This document shows positions 1 to 9,472 of a DNA stretch of 64,000 nt, in pieces (the stretch's first letter is position 1; each line of letters starts with the position of its first letter). The DNA is taken from assembly GCF_000417875.1 (NCBI RefSeq), contig NW_006920873.1, positions 8,048 through 72,047 on the forward strand. Reading direction: 5' to 3'. The notes under the pieces are model-generated. The model did no database searches. It worked only from the letters and a program-made list of their open reading frames with translations, and was not told the origin of the DNA. The position numbers and the translations under genes are program-made. The DNA is from Pseudozyma flocculosa PF-1. Lineage: Eukaryota > Basidiomycota > Ustilaginomycetes > Ustilaginales > Ustilaginaceae.

Positions 1-139
1 CTCGTCCCCTCCGGACGGACGGTCCGTTACGTATTCGACACTCACTCGCCGCGGACGTACTCGCGCGCTTCGTTCTCGCCGTCCCGCCCCCCCCCCCCCC
101 CCCCCACCCCCCTGCGCCGATTTACCTCCTCATCGACAG

Positions 140-1124
140 TACGTGGCCGGCTTCTTCAAGAGCCCCGACGGCAAAAAGTCGACGCCGCGCATCACCAACA
201 TCTACGTCAGCACGCGAGCCAGCGTCTGGAACGGAAGGAGGAACTGGAGTGAGTCGGCGATGGTGCCTCGGCCCACGAGCTCGCGGGGGTCGGACGGGAT
301 CGAATCGAGCCTGACCACATGCCCCTCGCCTCTCGACAATCTGCTGTGCCGGAACACCCCCTTCGCCACCTCTGCCCGCTCGTCGTCTTCGCTCTACTGG
401 CCGCCCGTATCGCACGATCTCGTCGCCCGTCTTGGCACCTTCTCGACGCTGTCTCATCTCGCGGGATCTGATCAACGACCTGCAGACATCCCCAAGTGAG
501 TGCACCGCCGTGCTCGACAAACGCTGCACGCGCTTCCGACGGCTGAGTGGTGCCGATCTTGCTCTTCTCCCCCGCCTCCCGGCCTACTCGGCTTCGCACG
601 CGCGCAGGCACGTAGCAGAGTTCAGCTGGAGCCACCCGGTGCATTCGGACGAGGCTGGCGTGCAGACCGTCTCTGTGCGACACCCTGCCGGCTCCCCGCT
701 GCGAAAGGCGGGCGGCAGCGGCAGCGGCGACGACGACGACGACGCGCCCTTCTTTTCGGCGTCGTTGCAGCCTTCGCGCCTCCCCTCGGTGCCGGTCAAT
801 ACCAACCTGGCCATCTTCCCCGCTCTGCCGCTGCTGCAGCCGCCGCTGTCGGATTGCAGCGGCCCCTACGGCGGCGATGGCGACGACGCCGACCGGAGGA
901 AGCTCGTCGAGGCAGCGGTGGCGTCGCCGTCCGAGGGCGTCTGGAGGAGCACGGCGCCGACGTTCCGAGGCGGAGCGTCGATGGCGTATGCCAAGCCGCT
1001 GCTCAGCGGAGGCCGGTACGGCGACGAGCGCGGCTTCCCTGCTGCCACTCGGACCTGGTCGACCGGCATCAGGTTCCGAAAGGTTATCGTGTCGTTTCCG
1101 GAGCCGGTAGAGGCGAGATTCTGA
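140..1124 (+). CDS. Acetoacetate decarboxylase-like protein, 3' part (5' end outside window)
   Basis: Three exons are supported: 140-248, 486-495 and 608-1124, with the stop codon ending the last (TGA at 1122-1124). The joined phase is clean and recreates the segment NGRRNWNIPKHVAEFSW, which matches my memory of the R-x-x-W-N-I-P-K-H signature of acetoacetate-decarboxylase-superfamily proteins of fungi. The C-terminal part carries a second conserved-looking stretch, TWSTGIRFRKVIVSFPEPVE. Family members are soluble proteins of about 250-300 residues; most fungal ones have no proven substrate, so a decarboxylase activity is not claimed. The middle exon is only 10 nt. A loop rich in Gly, Ser and Asp (near 705-750) interrupts the domain. 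The intron before position 140 holds a run of 19 C (87-105) serving as pyrimidine tract. Reading straight through from 248 to 495 also stays open but destroys the conserved segment, so splicing is preferred. The family call is from motif recall. Confidence 0.6.
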
Positions 1125-2356
1125 GGTCTGGGCCCCGGAGATCACTGCAGGCGGCGACCGTTTGCGTCGACGTGTTGCGACCACTTCGCCATCGCCGGTG
1201 ACGAATCTCATCTCAACGAGTAGTGACAGAAGCAGCCTTGCGAGGGCCATGGTATCTACATGGTGGGTGCCGGTCAAGTCGCACTGATGCAGACCTGCGA
1301 TGAGCGAGTGGGGCGAGATATATGGGCGATTCTGCCTCGTGCGGCGTCGGGCATGCGGACGGTCCTGTCGGAAGGCGGCAGGCCATCGACGCTGATGCCG
1401 GGCTACGCAGAGCGTTGCGACGGGGCTCCCCCGCATCTAGGCCCTGGTGTTTGGGACGACGTGATTGGCTGGCCAGGAAGCGTCCCAGTCGACTCCGCTC
1501 GCCGCCGACTCGACGTGCGGTATCTTATCTAACTCCGCTCTAGGCGGAGAGGCGCGCGCGGGAAAGGGCAAGGTGGTTTGACACAAAGTCGATGTCCATC
1601 TGCGCGTGCACGTAAGGCGAGGCGGGACGATGGTTTGTCCGATGTGAGTTGCTCTCGGTCGGATGAGGACCTTCCGACGCCACGCGCCGCCCCCGCCTGG
1701 AGCTAGCCGACTCTTGTCTGCCTGCGTCTGCCTCGGCTTGTATCTGACTGTGCCTCTGACTCGCACTCAACTCTGTCCTAGTTATCGCTCTCCAACCACG
1801 GCCGACGATGGGACGACCGCCGGTCAACCAACCCCGCCCGCGGCCCCTGCTCGTGCATGGTGCAAACTCAGGGCGGTGGCAGCGTGGCGGCCTCGGATGT
1901 GGGTGCGTCGTGGGTGGGGGTGTGCCTTGTCGTCTGAGGCTGACCCGGCGGCCGTCGGTCGATGCCGTGGGTGTGCGTTGATGGTGGTGCCTGTAGACCC
2001 TCGCTCGACCACGCAGGCGACGAGGCGGGGGGCCTCTGAGGCCCGTCTTGTGGCCCATCTCGTGCCCACTCTCCTCGGTCCTTGCCGGCGACTGTGGTCA
2101 CATCCGATGCCGGTATAAAGACCAGACACCCTTCTTCTGCCGGCGTCGGTTCTCCCCCACTAGCAGCCCCTCTCACCTCTTTCCTCCCTTCCGCTCCTTT
2201 TGCTGATCGCGACCAACTTCCCGGACGTTTCTCGGGTCCCCCATTTCGCGCGAGCCGCCGTCTCTCGTTTTCCTCGTTTCTTTCCCCCCGACCCTCGCCA
2301 CCTTATCATCCCCCTCGACCCGGCCGCCTGACCGACCGACCGACCGACCGCCCGCC
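1125..2356. other. Intergenic tract upstream of the secreted esterase
   Basis: No gene could be supported on either strand. The tract holds the 3' flank of the decarboxylase-like gene and the promoter of the esterase, with a TATA box at 2114. The last 200 bases before the ATG are strongly pyrimidine-rich and end in a (CCGA)n run, as expected of a 5' untranslated leader. Confidence 0.6.
2114..2119 (+). promoter_or_regulatory. TATA box of the secreted esterase gene
   Basis: The word TATAAA stands alone in GC-rich DNA, 243 bases before the esterase ATG. It is followed by a CT-rich stretch suited to transcription start and leader. The assignment is from position and sequence only. Confidence 0.55.
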
Positions 2357-4483
2357 ATGCTGCACCACAGCCGCCGGCGCATCGACCTGGGCGCGGTGCT
2401 CTCGGCCCTGGGCCTGGTGGCCTCGCTGCCGCTGGCCGCCTACGCCGCCTCGATCGGCACGGGCCAGGGACCCCAGATCCAGCTGACCGTCGGGCAGGGC
2501 CTGCTCGACCGCAGCACCGACGGACGCCTCGTCGTCCTCTTCTCGCCCGCCGGTAGCGACCCGCTCGACGACACCGACGTCACGGGCCCCAACGCCTTTT
2601 ACGGCAAGAACGCCTTCAACCTCACCAGCGGCGCCACCGTCTCTCTCTCGGGCGGCGCCTCGGCCCCCGAGACGGTCGACGTCGACGTGTTTGGCCACCC
2701 GCACGCCAGCCTGGCCGACCTGCCCGCGGGCGACTACCGCGTCCAGGCCTTCTTCACCGGCTACGAGACCATCACCCGCAGCGACGGCTCCACGGTCCAG
2801 CTCAACATCCCCTGCGGCGACGGCGCGCCCAACGTCGACGGCGTCGGCAGCCTCTCGACGCCCGTCCAGGACGTCAAGATCACGGGCCGCGCCCAGCGCA
2901 TCCAGCTCACCTTCAACGCCACCGCACCCAAGCCCGAAGACCTCAACGGCAGCGAGATCGGAGGGTGCCAGCAGGGCAACTACAAGGACACTGACTCGAT
3001 CAAGTACGTCAAGATCCGCAGCGAGGCCCTCAGCCGCTTCTGGAACCGCGACGTCTTTGTCGGCGCCACCGTCGTGCTGCCGGCGGGCTACGACGCCAGC
3101 GACAAGAAGACGCGCTACCCGGTCATCTACGCCCAGGACCACTGGAACGGCCACCGCGGCGCCTGGGGCTTCCCGGACAACTCGTTTGCCGACGCCTGGC
3201 AAAAGGGCGTCATCCCGGGCAAGGACGGCGCAGCGGACCGGCCGACGCCCAAGTTTATCCTCGTCACGTTCCGCCACGAGACGGCGCTGTACGACGACTC
3301 GTACGCCGTCAACACGGCCAACCTGGGCCCGTGGGGCGACGCCATCAACGACGAGCTCGTGCCGCGCCTCGACTCGATGTTCAACACCGTCGCCCAGCCC
3401 TACGCGCGCATCCAGGACGGCGGCTCGACGGGCGGCTGGGAGTCGCTGGCCAACACCGTCTTCCGGCCGGACCTGTACGGCGCGTGCTTCTCCTACTACC
3501 CGGACTCGCTCGACTTCCACCGCCACCAGGCCATCCCGCTCTACGACGGCGGCAACGCCTACCGCCGCGCCAACGGCAGCGCCATCCCCTCGATTCGCGA
3601 CTTCACCGCCGACGGCAAGGAGCAGATCCTGGCCACCGTCGAGCAGGAGAACCACTGGGAGCTCACGTTTGGCACCTCGACGCGCTCGCGCCTTCAGTGG
3701 GACATCTGGAACGCCGTGTTTGGCGTGCAGGGCGTCAACGGCTACCCGCTCGAGCCGTGGAACAAGGTGACGGGCGAAATCTATCCCGAGGCCGTCGAGT
3801 ACTGGAAGACGATGGACATGGCCGCCTACCTCGCCGCCAACTGGAACGGCACGCGCAACCTGGGCGAGGCGCTGCGCGGCCGCATCCACGTCTCGGTGGG
3901 TACATGGGACGACTACTTCCTCAATGAGGGCGTCTTGCAGTTCCAGCAGCGCATCGAGCAGCTCGGCGGCAAGGACTGGGCCGAGGTCACCATCATCCCC
4001 AAGGCCAACCACGGCGGCTTCTACAAGCGCCTCGACGTCTGGACCTACCTCGAGCTCGTCCAGGACTGGGTGCGCAAGCACGCGCCCGACGGTCCGACGC
4101 CCCTCGGCGCCAACCTCACCTCGCCAAAGACGCGGGGCAACCAGTTTGACGAGGTCATCGAGCGCGGCGGACACGCCGCCGCCCTCGCCCGCCAGGCCGA
4201 CCCCAAGATCCTCGGCCGCGGCAGCGACGGCAGCAGCAGCAGCAAGAAGCGCGGGCCCATCTCGGCCAGCGTCGGAAGGTGGGACCCGGGCGTCAAGCTC
4301 GTGGCGCAGTGGAGCGTCAACGGGCGCACCATGGGCAAGCCCTTTGGCGTCACCTCGGGCCAGGAGGTCGTGTACAAGCCGCAGAACAGCGCCGGCGGCA
4401 AGAACCAGCTCGTCCTCAGCGTCACGGGCACCAAGGCGGGCTACAAGCGCGAGACGAGGTCGTCGCCCGCCTTTGCCATCTAG
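2357..4483 (+). CDS. Secreted alpha/beta-hydrolase, esterase family
   Basis: An intronless gene of 708 codons. The N-terminus is a signal peptide: basic residues, then a hydrophobic stretch ending in LAAYAAS (about residues 10-31), so the protein should enter the secretory pathway. The region 215-580 resembles the putative esterase (esterase-D-like) alpha/beta-hydrolase group. A nucleophile elbow GGSTGGW places Ser357 as the nucleophile; the candidate acid is Asp518/Asp519 in GTWDDYF and the candidate base His552 in KANHGGFYK. Residues 35-200 form a beta-rich N-terminal region, and a C-terminal region after 600 follows a Ser/Lys-rich linker. Substrate is unknown; secreted members act on esters of cell-wall or plant material. 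The ATG at 2357 is chosen because it opens the signal peptide and follows a TATA box and leader. It is followed 0.7 kb downstream by a second predicted esterase on the same strand. Confidence 0.8.
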   Translation: MLHHSRRRIDLGAVLSALGLVASLPLAAYAASIGTGQGPQIQLTVGQGLLDRSTDGRLVVLFSPAGSDPLDDTDVTGPNAFYGKNAFNLTSGATVSLSGGASAPETVDVDVFGHPHASLADLPAGDYRVQAFFTGYETITRSDGSTVQLNIPCGDGAPNVDGVGSLSTPVQDVKITGRAQRIQLTFNATAPKPEDLNGSEIGGCQQGNYKDTDSIKYVKIRSEALSRFWNRDVFVGATVVLPAGYDASDKKTRYPVIYAQDHWNGHRGAWGFPDNSFADAWQKGVIPGKDGAADRPTPKFILVTFRHETALYDDSYAVNTANLGPWGDAINDELVPRLDSMFNTVAQPYARIQDGGSTGGWESLANTVFRPDLYGACFSYYPDSLDFHRHQAIPLYDGGNAYRRANGSAIPSIRDFTADGKEQILATVEQENHWELTFGTSTRSRLQWDIWNAVFGVQGVNGYPLEPWNKVTGEIYPEAVEYWKTMDMAAYLAANWNGTRNLGEALRGRIHVSVGTWDDYFLNEGVLQFQQRIEQLGGKDWAEVTIIPKANHGGFYKRLDVWTYLELVQDWVRKHAPDGPTPLGANLTSPKTRGNQFDEVIERGGHAAALARQADPKILGRGSDGSSSSKKRGPISASVGRWDPGVKLVAQWSVNGRTMGKPFGVTSGQEVVYKPQNSAGGKNQLVLSVTGTKAGYKRETRSSPAFAI

Positions 4484-5224
4484 GCTAGGCGATGCCCAGC
4501 GCCGCGCTCCTCGTCTTGGACTTTTCTTTCTCTGGGGGATACCGTCGTGAAGCCCGTACGTGGCGTCGATGCATGGGGCGTCGCGATGGATGCTTCTCCC
4601 CGCTTGCTTTTCACTTTTGCCCCTCGTCCTCTTTGCCCTCTCGCTCGCAGACGATGCCGTAGCGATGTATTGCCGGTCGCCACTTTCTCCCCGCTCGCCC
4701 TGCCCTCTCTCTCTCTCTCTCTTTGCCTTCTGCTCGGCTGAGGAGGATCACGGTAGACCACCCCCACTCGTTGCACCCCTATCCGACTCGGGCCCGCTGC
4801 GGCACAGTCGCTGCTACGGTACTTTGCCCGAACCACGCTCCTTACATTGTTCCTTTCCTCTGCCGTGCGACCTCGACTCGAGGCAAACCAGCGGGCCTGC
4901 CGTGACGGGATGGGATGACGTCGATCCGGTGCTGCACCACGCGCATCTCCACGCCGATGAGGGCCTCGCCACGAGGTTCGAGGACGGACGCGACCTTTGG
5001 CCAGCCGGCGACCTCTGGACATGGCGAGTACTGCCGTAACGACGAGCCGCCGGGCGGGTGGACCGGCAGGAGGACGAAGGGAGAGCCGGCGTCTGCAGAG
5101 GTGCGGCCATGCGGCGGCGGCAGGCAGAACAACCGCCGGCCGCCCCGCCGGCAATCTACCCCACAATCGATGCGGGGTCGGGTCGGGTCGCCGGGCCGCT
5201 CGCAAGCCACCACCGAAGCCGCAG
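4484..5224. other. Tract holding the unresolved 5' part of the GDSL hydrolase gene
   Basis: A short open stretch starting with ATG at 4590 encodes a convincing signal-peptide-like segment (MLLPACFSLLPLVLFALSLA) and could be the first exon of the downstream hydrolase. I could not find a phase-consistent pair of splice sites joining it to the conserved exon at 5225. Otherwise the tract shows only CT-rich sequence. Confidence 0.4.
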
Positions 5225-6430
5225 CAACGCTGGTTGAGCAGCTGGACGGCGATGCCCCAACTGACTGAACCCGCCAACCTGCCCCCGCCCCCGTTCAACG
5301 GCACGGGCACGGGCACGGGGGCCAAGCTGGTCGATGCGACGATCCGGCAGACGCTCAAGCTGAGCGCGGGCGGGAGGCGGGTGCGTCTGCGGCTGAGCAA
5401 CGCGTTCGGGGGGAGCGACCTGTCCGTCTCGTCGGTCGTCGTCGCGCGGCCCCTGGTACCGGGCAGGGACAACGGTACGGTAACCGTGGGCGTATCCGCC
5501 ATCGACGGCGCGACGGCGCGGCAGCTGCGGTTCAGCGGCGAGACGGCCTTCGTCATCCCCAAGGGCGCTCTGGCCGTTTCCGACGAGGTCGACATCGACG
5601 TGCAGCGCGATGGGACGCTGTCCGTCTCCATCTACCTCGCGGCGGGTCAGGAGGGCGAGGCCATCACCTCGCACCCGGGCTCCAGGACGACGACCTACAT
5701 CGCACCCGGCGACCAGACCGCCTCGGCCACCCTCACCCCGGACGCCGTGGCCGTGGCGCACTGGTATTTCCTATCGGGCGTCGAGGTCCTCGTCCCCCCA
5801 CATGGGAACGACGCACGCGACGGCGCCATCGCCATTCTGGGCGACAGCCTGACCGACGGCAGGGGCAGCACGGACAACGCCAACGACCGATGGCCCGACC
5901 TCTTCTACCGCCGCCTGGGCCGCGGCGCCTACCTCAACCAAGCGGCCGGCGGCAACCGCATCCTCGCCGACGGGCTGGGTCCCAACCTCCTCTCGCGCCT
6001 CGACCGCGACGTCCTGGCACAGACGGGCGTATCGCGTGCCGTCGTCTTTGAGGGCGTCAACGATATCGGCACCGCCGACGCCACCGAGGCCGCCCAGGAC
6101 GACGTGACGCGCCGCCTCACGGCTGCGTACCGCCAGATTGTGACGCGCCTCGGCGCCCACGGCCTGCCCGTCTACGGCGCCACCATCACGCCGTTCGGCA
6201 ACAATCCCGCCTACGCCCACCCGCTCCGCGAGCGGAGCCGGAGGCGCATCAACCACTGGATCCGCCACGAGGCGCCGTTTGATGCCGTCCTCGACTTTGA
6301 TGCCGCCACGCGCGACCCACACAACGCCTCCCTCATCCGCCCCGACCTCGACTCGGGCGACGGCCTGCACTTTAACCCAGAGGGCTACCAGGTCATTGCC
6401 GACTCCATCGACCTTGGATTGTTCGTGTAG
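5225..6430 (+). CDS. SGNH/GDSL-family hydrolase (probably secreted esterase), 5' end unresolved
   Basis: The conserved part encodes about 401 residues beginning QRWLSSWTAMPQLTEPANLP, which is the usual start of the mature domain in fungal secreted SGNH hydrolases. Catalytic blocks are visible: block I GDSLTDGRGS (Ser codon at 5846), block II AAGGNR, block III FEGVNDIG and block V DGLHFNPEGYQ with the Asp and His. A beta-sandwich region precedes the SGNH fold (about residues 25-190). A plausible acceptor CAG ends at 5224. The frame stays open upstream to an ATG at 5021, but that extension is arginine-rich and looks non-coding; a separate signal-peptide exon near 4590 is more likely. These enzymes hydrolyse acyl esters; the substrate here is unknown. 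The gene lies directly downstream of another secreted esterase, so the pair may act on the same material. Confidence 0.75.
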   Translation, partial: QRWLSSWTAMPQLTEPANLPPPPFNGTGTGTGAKLVDATIRQTLKLSAGGRRVRLRLSNAFGGSDLSVSSVVVARPLVPGRDNGTVTVGVSAIDGATARQLRFSGETAFVIPKGALAVSDEVDIDVQRDGTLSVSIYLAAGQEGEAITSHPGSRTTTYIAPGDQTASATLTPDAVAVAHWYFLSGVEVLVPPHGNDARDGAIAILGDSLTDGRGSTDNANDRWPDLFYRRLGRGAYLNQAAGGNRILADGLGPNLLSRLDRDVLAQTGVSRAVVFEGVNDIGTADATEAAQDDVTRRLTAAYRQIVTRLGAHGLPVYGATITPFGNNPAYAHPLRERSRRRINHWIRHEAPFDAVLDFDAATRDPHNASLIRPDLDSGDGLHFNPEGYQVIADSIDLGLFV

Positions 6431-6880
6431 ACAGACAGGTCGAGCAAGGGCCCCGATGCTGCAGCGCTGCGCCGAGCCGAGGTCGCAATGGCCAGCCCAC
6501 ATCGTGCATCTGGTGCACTTGCCGCCGTGAATGCATCAAAGGCTGAGGAGCACCCATGCAGCGCGGTCGTGCGATCGACCTCGACGTCAGAGCTGCCTCT
6601 AGCACACCTCGAGCTGGTAGGCGCAGGATCGCTCGGCGAGACGGAGCGCGAGCTCGCCCGCCAAGCTTGTGGCTCGGTTGGGGACACACGCAAGTTGCGA
6701 TGGGATCGGCGACCGACTGCCGCTGCGTCGATGCAATCGATGAGTGGGGTATGATTTCCGTGCGATGGTGACGCCGCGACACCAGGCTCGCCGGTCGAGG
6801 CAGCCCGCGCCACCACCCTCTCTACCAGCAGACGGACAGCTGTTCGTTGCGCTGCGCTGCCACTTGCTGCGCGCTTCGCG
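6431..6880. other. Intergenic tract between convergent genes
   Basis: Lies between the 3' ends of the GDSL hydrolase and the FIST-like gene. Only short overlapping open frames are present and no RNA gene, repeat or terminator could be recognised. Confidence 0.6.
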
Positions 6881-8995
6881 CTACTCGCCACGCAGGCTGA
6901 GGACGACGCGGGCCTTTGGGATGCGACACTCGACAATCGAGCTGCCGTCGCGTCGCAAGTTGATGCTGCCGCCCTGCAGCGCGGCATCCTGATCCGCCGA
7001 GGGCCCCGCGGCACCCCGTCCGGCAATCCAGCCCTTTTCGCTGGCGGCGATAAAGAGGTTGGGCAGCGCAAAGACTTGGTGGTTGCCCTTTTTGGCCTCG
7101 TCGCCGGCAGCCTTGGCGGCAGGAGCGGCAGCGGTGGCGGCATTGGCGCTGTCGCCGTACGGGGGCGAGGTGAGGAAGAGGTAGCGAGGGCTGGTCCACA
7201 CGCTCGCGTCCGGGCCTGGGATCTCGATGGCCTCGACCTTGCCCTCGTCGCCGCTGTTCGATGCCCCGACGGGCGCCGGCGGGTGGTGGAAGAACTGGGC
7301 AAAGATCTTCATGCTCCCCTGCTCGCCGCGCGGGCCGGGCCCGAGGTCGACTTCAGTCTCGACCGACAGGGTGCCCCTCGACGGGTGGCCCGACAGGATG
7401 GGCGAGACCATGAGCGGCGTCGACGCCGTCTCGGTGGCGAAGAAGCCGATGTAGAAGGCCTCTTCCTTTTTCACCGTCGAGGCGATGTCGCGCGTCTCGT
7501 TTGCGCTCAGCGGCGTCGATGTCGACGATGCCGACGAGCCGGCAGAGGGGGCGGAGCGGGCCTGAATGTCGCGCAGAAACTGCTGGGCGGCGTTCTGCGA
7601 AGAGAGCTCGGTGATGATGTTGCCGGATGCACTGCGAGTGGTGGCGTTTCGGTGAAGGAAGGAGGTCCAGAGTCAGGGGTCAGCGGGGGCCATCTCACAG
7701 AGACAAGGCTCTATCCTGCCAGGCTGCACTCACGAGGTCACCTCGCGCCTCGGACCAAAGGGCTCGAGCCCCTCGTAGCGCACCTCGACGCTGGGCCTGG
7801 CGATTTCCTTGCTGGCCTTTTGGCCCTGTGCATCGACATTGGCGACGAGGGCGACGCCGACGGCGCCGTCCTTGTGGATCTTGTCGCCCCGCTGCGCATC
7901 CGTGCCGCCGCGGCCGCCGGCAGAGGTCTCGGGCAGCGTCATGAGGAGGGTGTGGTCCCTGCCCGTCTCAAAGGGGGTGGGCGGCGCGTGGAGGCCGAGG
8001 ACGCTGGAGCGCGGGAAGCGCGAAGTGAAGCCCTCGATGAGGCCCTGGGGCGAAGGGTCGGTGAAGAAGAGGAGCGAGAGGACCGAGTTTGGGTCGAGTG
8101 CGTCGAGCTCGGGCGGGACCGCGCCATCGACGTTTTCGCGCCCCCAGATGTCGCGCCAGTCTGTGTGCTGGGCGGGTTCATCGGCGGCGCTTGTGTCTGT
8201 AGAGCGATGTGCGCGGTCGAGGAGGTCTGCGCGCCTCTCTGTGCCCTGCTGCCACGCCGGCTTGCGGTCCGGCCATCGCCCGACGGCAATCTCGGCGCGG
8301 CCGGGGATCTGGCTGCGAAAGGGGACGGCGTTGACGCCGGGCAAGAGGCTGAGAGATACCGAGTGGAGGGTGGGGGACGAGATGGGAGCTGCTCCTGGTT
8401 CCAGGGCGTTGGATGGGATGAGGGAGCTGGGGAGGGGAGCCGAGAGGAGGCCGATGCGTGCGATGCGGGGGGACGGTTGCTGCTGGGGCTGCCCTTGCTG
8501 CCCCTGCTGCTGCAGCCCTTGCTGTCCCTGCTGCTGCTGCTGCTGCTGCTCGGTGTTGGATGGGTCAACGCCGCGGAGGAGGGAGACTGCCTCGGAGAGA
8601 TACTGCTGCGGGAGGTCCTTGCTGAGAGAGTAGAGGAGGACGTGGTCGTGGTCGGGCGGGGCGGCGGCGGATGCCGAGTTGGAAGCGAGTGGGCCGAGGC
8701 GTGCGGCGAGGTTGGTCATGCCCTGCAGGGTGGATCGGAGGGCGATGAGGAGGCCGCGCGGCGAGGGAGAGAATAGGGTGAGTGTCTGTGCGGTTGCGAG
8801 GACGGGTTTTGGCTTCCATTGCGGTTGTTGCTGTTGCGAGGGTGGTGAGCCGGGGGGAGGGGTGCCGGGTGGTGGTGCGCTTGCGGGCTGGGCATAGGAT
8901 CTGCGGGTGGCCAGAGGAGGGGGGGCTTTGAGGCGTGTTGAGATGCGGGGTGCCGATGCTGACCTCCGCAGCAGAAGGTGCGTTGCGGCGGACAT
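6881..8995 (-). CDS. Mitochondrial FIST-domain-like protein
   Basis: Two exons, 7734-8995 and 6881-7631, joined across a 102-bp intron (7632-7733) with a GTGAGT donor and CTCGCAG acceptor; the join restores one frame and gives about 670 residues. The first 40 residues are rich in Arg, Ser and Ala without acidic residues, as in a mitochondrial presequence. The segments SPSPRGLLIALRSTLQGM and VLSLLFFTDPSPQGLIEGF, followed by SSVLGLHAPPTPF, resemble the alternating strand-helix pattern of FIST sensory domains, known in bacteria and in F-box protein 22 relatives. That family call is from pattern recall and is the weakest part. A polyglutamine stretch (about 8470-8550) interrupts the N-terminal half. 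The gene diverges from the CHORD gene over a 477-bp shared promoter. No catalytic role can be stated. Confidence 0.6.
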
Positions 8996-9014
8996 GTTGA
9001 GTGGCGCGAATGGC

Positions 9015-9036
9015 GGTGGTGGTGGTGGTGGTGGTG
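9015..9036. repeat. (GGT)n microsatellite
   Basis: About seven GGT units lie just upstream of the FIST-like gene start, in the shared promoter. Confidence 0.8.
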
Positions 9037-9423
9037 CAGGAAGCCGAGGGCGGTGGTGGTGGGTGCCAAAGCCGAGTCGCGAGAGGGAAAAGGGCCGAGC
9101 GGGTTGCGTGCGCCTTTACCCAAGCTGCGAGTGGAGGCTGGCGGGCTTCTCATCGGGGAGGGGAGTAAAAGGAGACGATCGGGGTGGACGACGGCGATCT
9201 GGACGGGTGGAGTGTGGAGCGGCAATCGGGCCAGGACTTCCAGGTCTTTCTTCTCAGAGAGCGGCCGTCCGTGCGGGCGGGGCTGCCTGTGGGCTGCCAA
9301 GTTGTCCTTTGTCCAGCTGCCCTCTCCCTTTCTTCGCTCAATCCCTCACCCTCCCCCGACCACCACCGACACCCACCCACGCCTCTCTTTTTCCTCCACG
9401 TCGCCACCACCACCCACCCACAG

Positions 9424-9469
9424 CACCACTACCACTACCACTACCACTACCACCACCACCACCACCGCC
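9424..9469. repeat. (CAC/CTA)n trinucleotide run in the leader of the CHORD gene
   Basis: The run consists of CACCACTAC-type units followed by pure CAC units and ends four bases before the ATG at 9473. It should be transcribed in the 5' leader. Confidence 0.75.
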
Positions 9470-9472
9470 AAT

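Larger units (their letters stand above)
8996..9472. promoter_or_regulatory. Divergent promoter region, FIST-like gene and CHORD gene
   Basis: The two ATGs point away from each other across 477 bp. No TATA box was seen. The region contains a (GGT)n run at 9015-9036 and a (CACCACTAC)-type run at 9424-9469 directly in front of the CHORD start codon. Confidence 0.55.

Noticed and set aside
2306..4174. A 622-codon open frame on the minus strand opposite the esterase
   Set aside because: It is the antisense reading of GC-rich codons (Val/Arg/Asp/Ala only) with no motif; the plus strand has a signal peptide and catalytic residues.
7076..8776. A 566-codon open frame on the plus strand over the FIST-like gene
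   Set aside because: Arg/Gly/Leu-rich mirror of the minus-strand gene; the minus strand has a phase-matched intron and a presequence.
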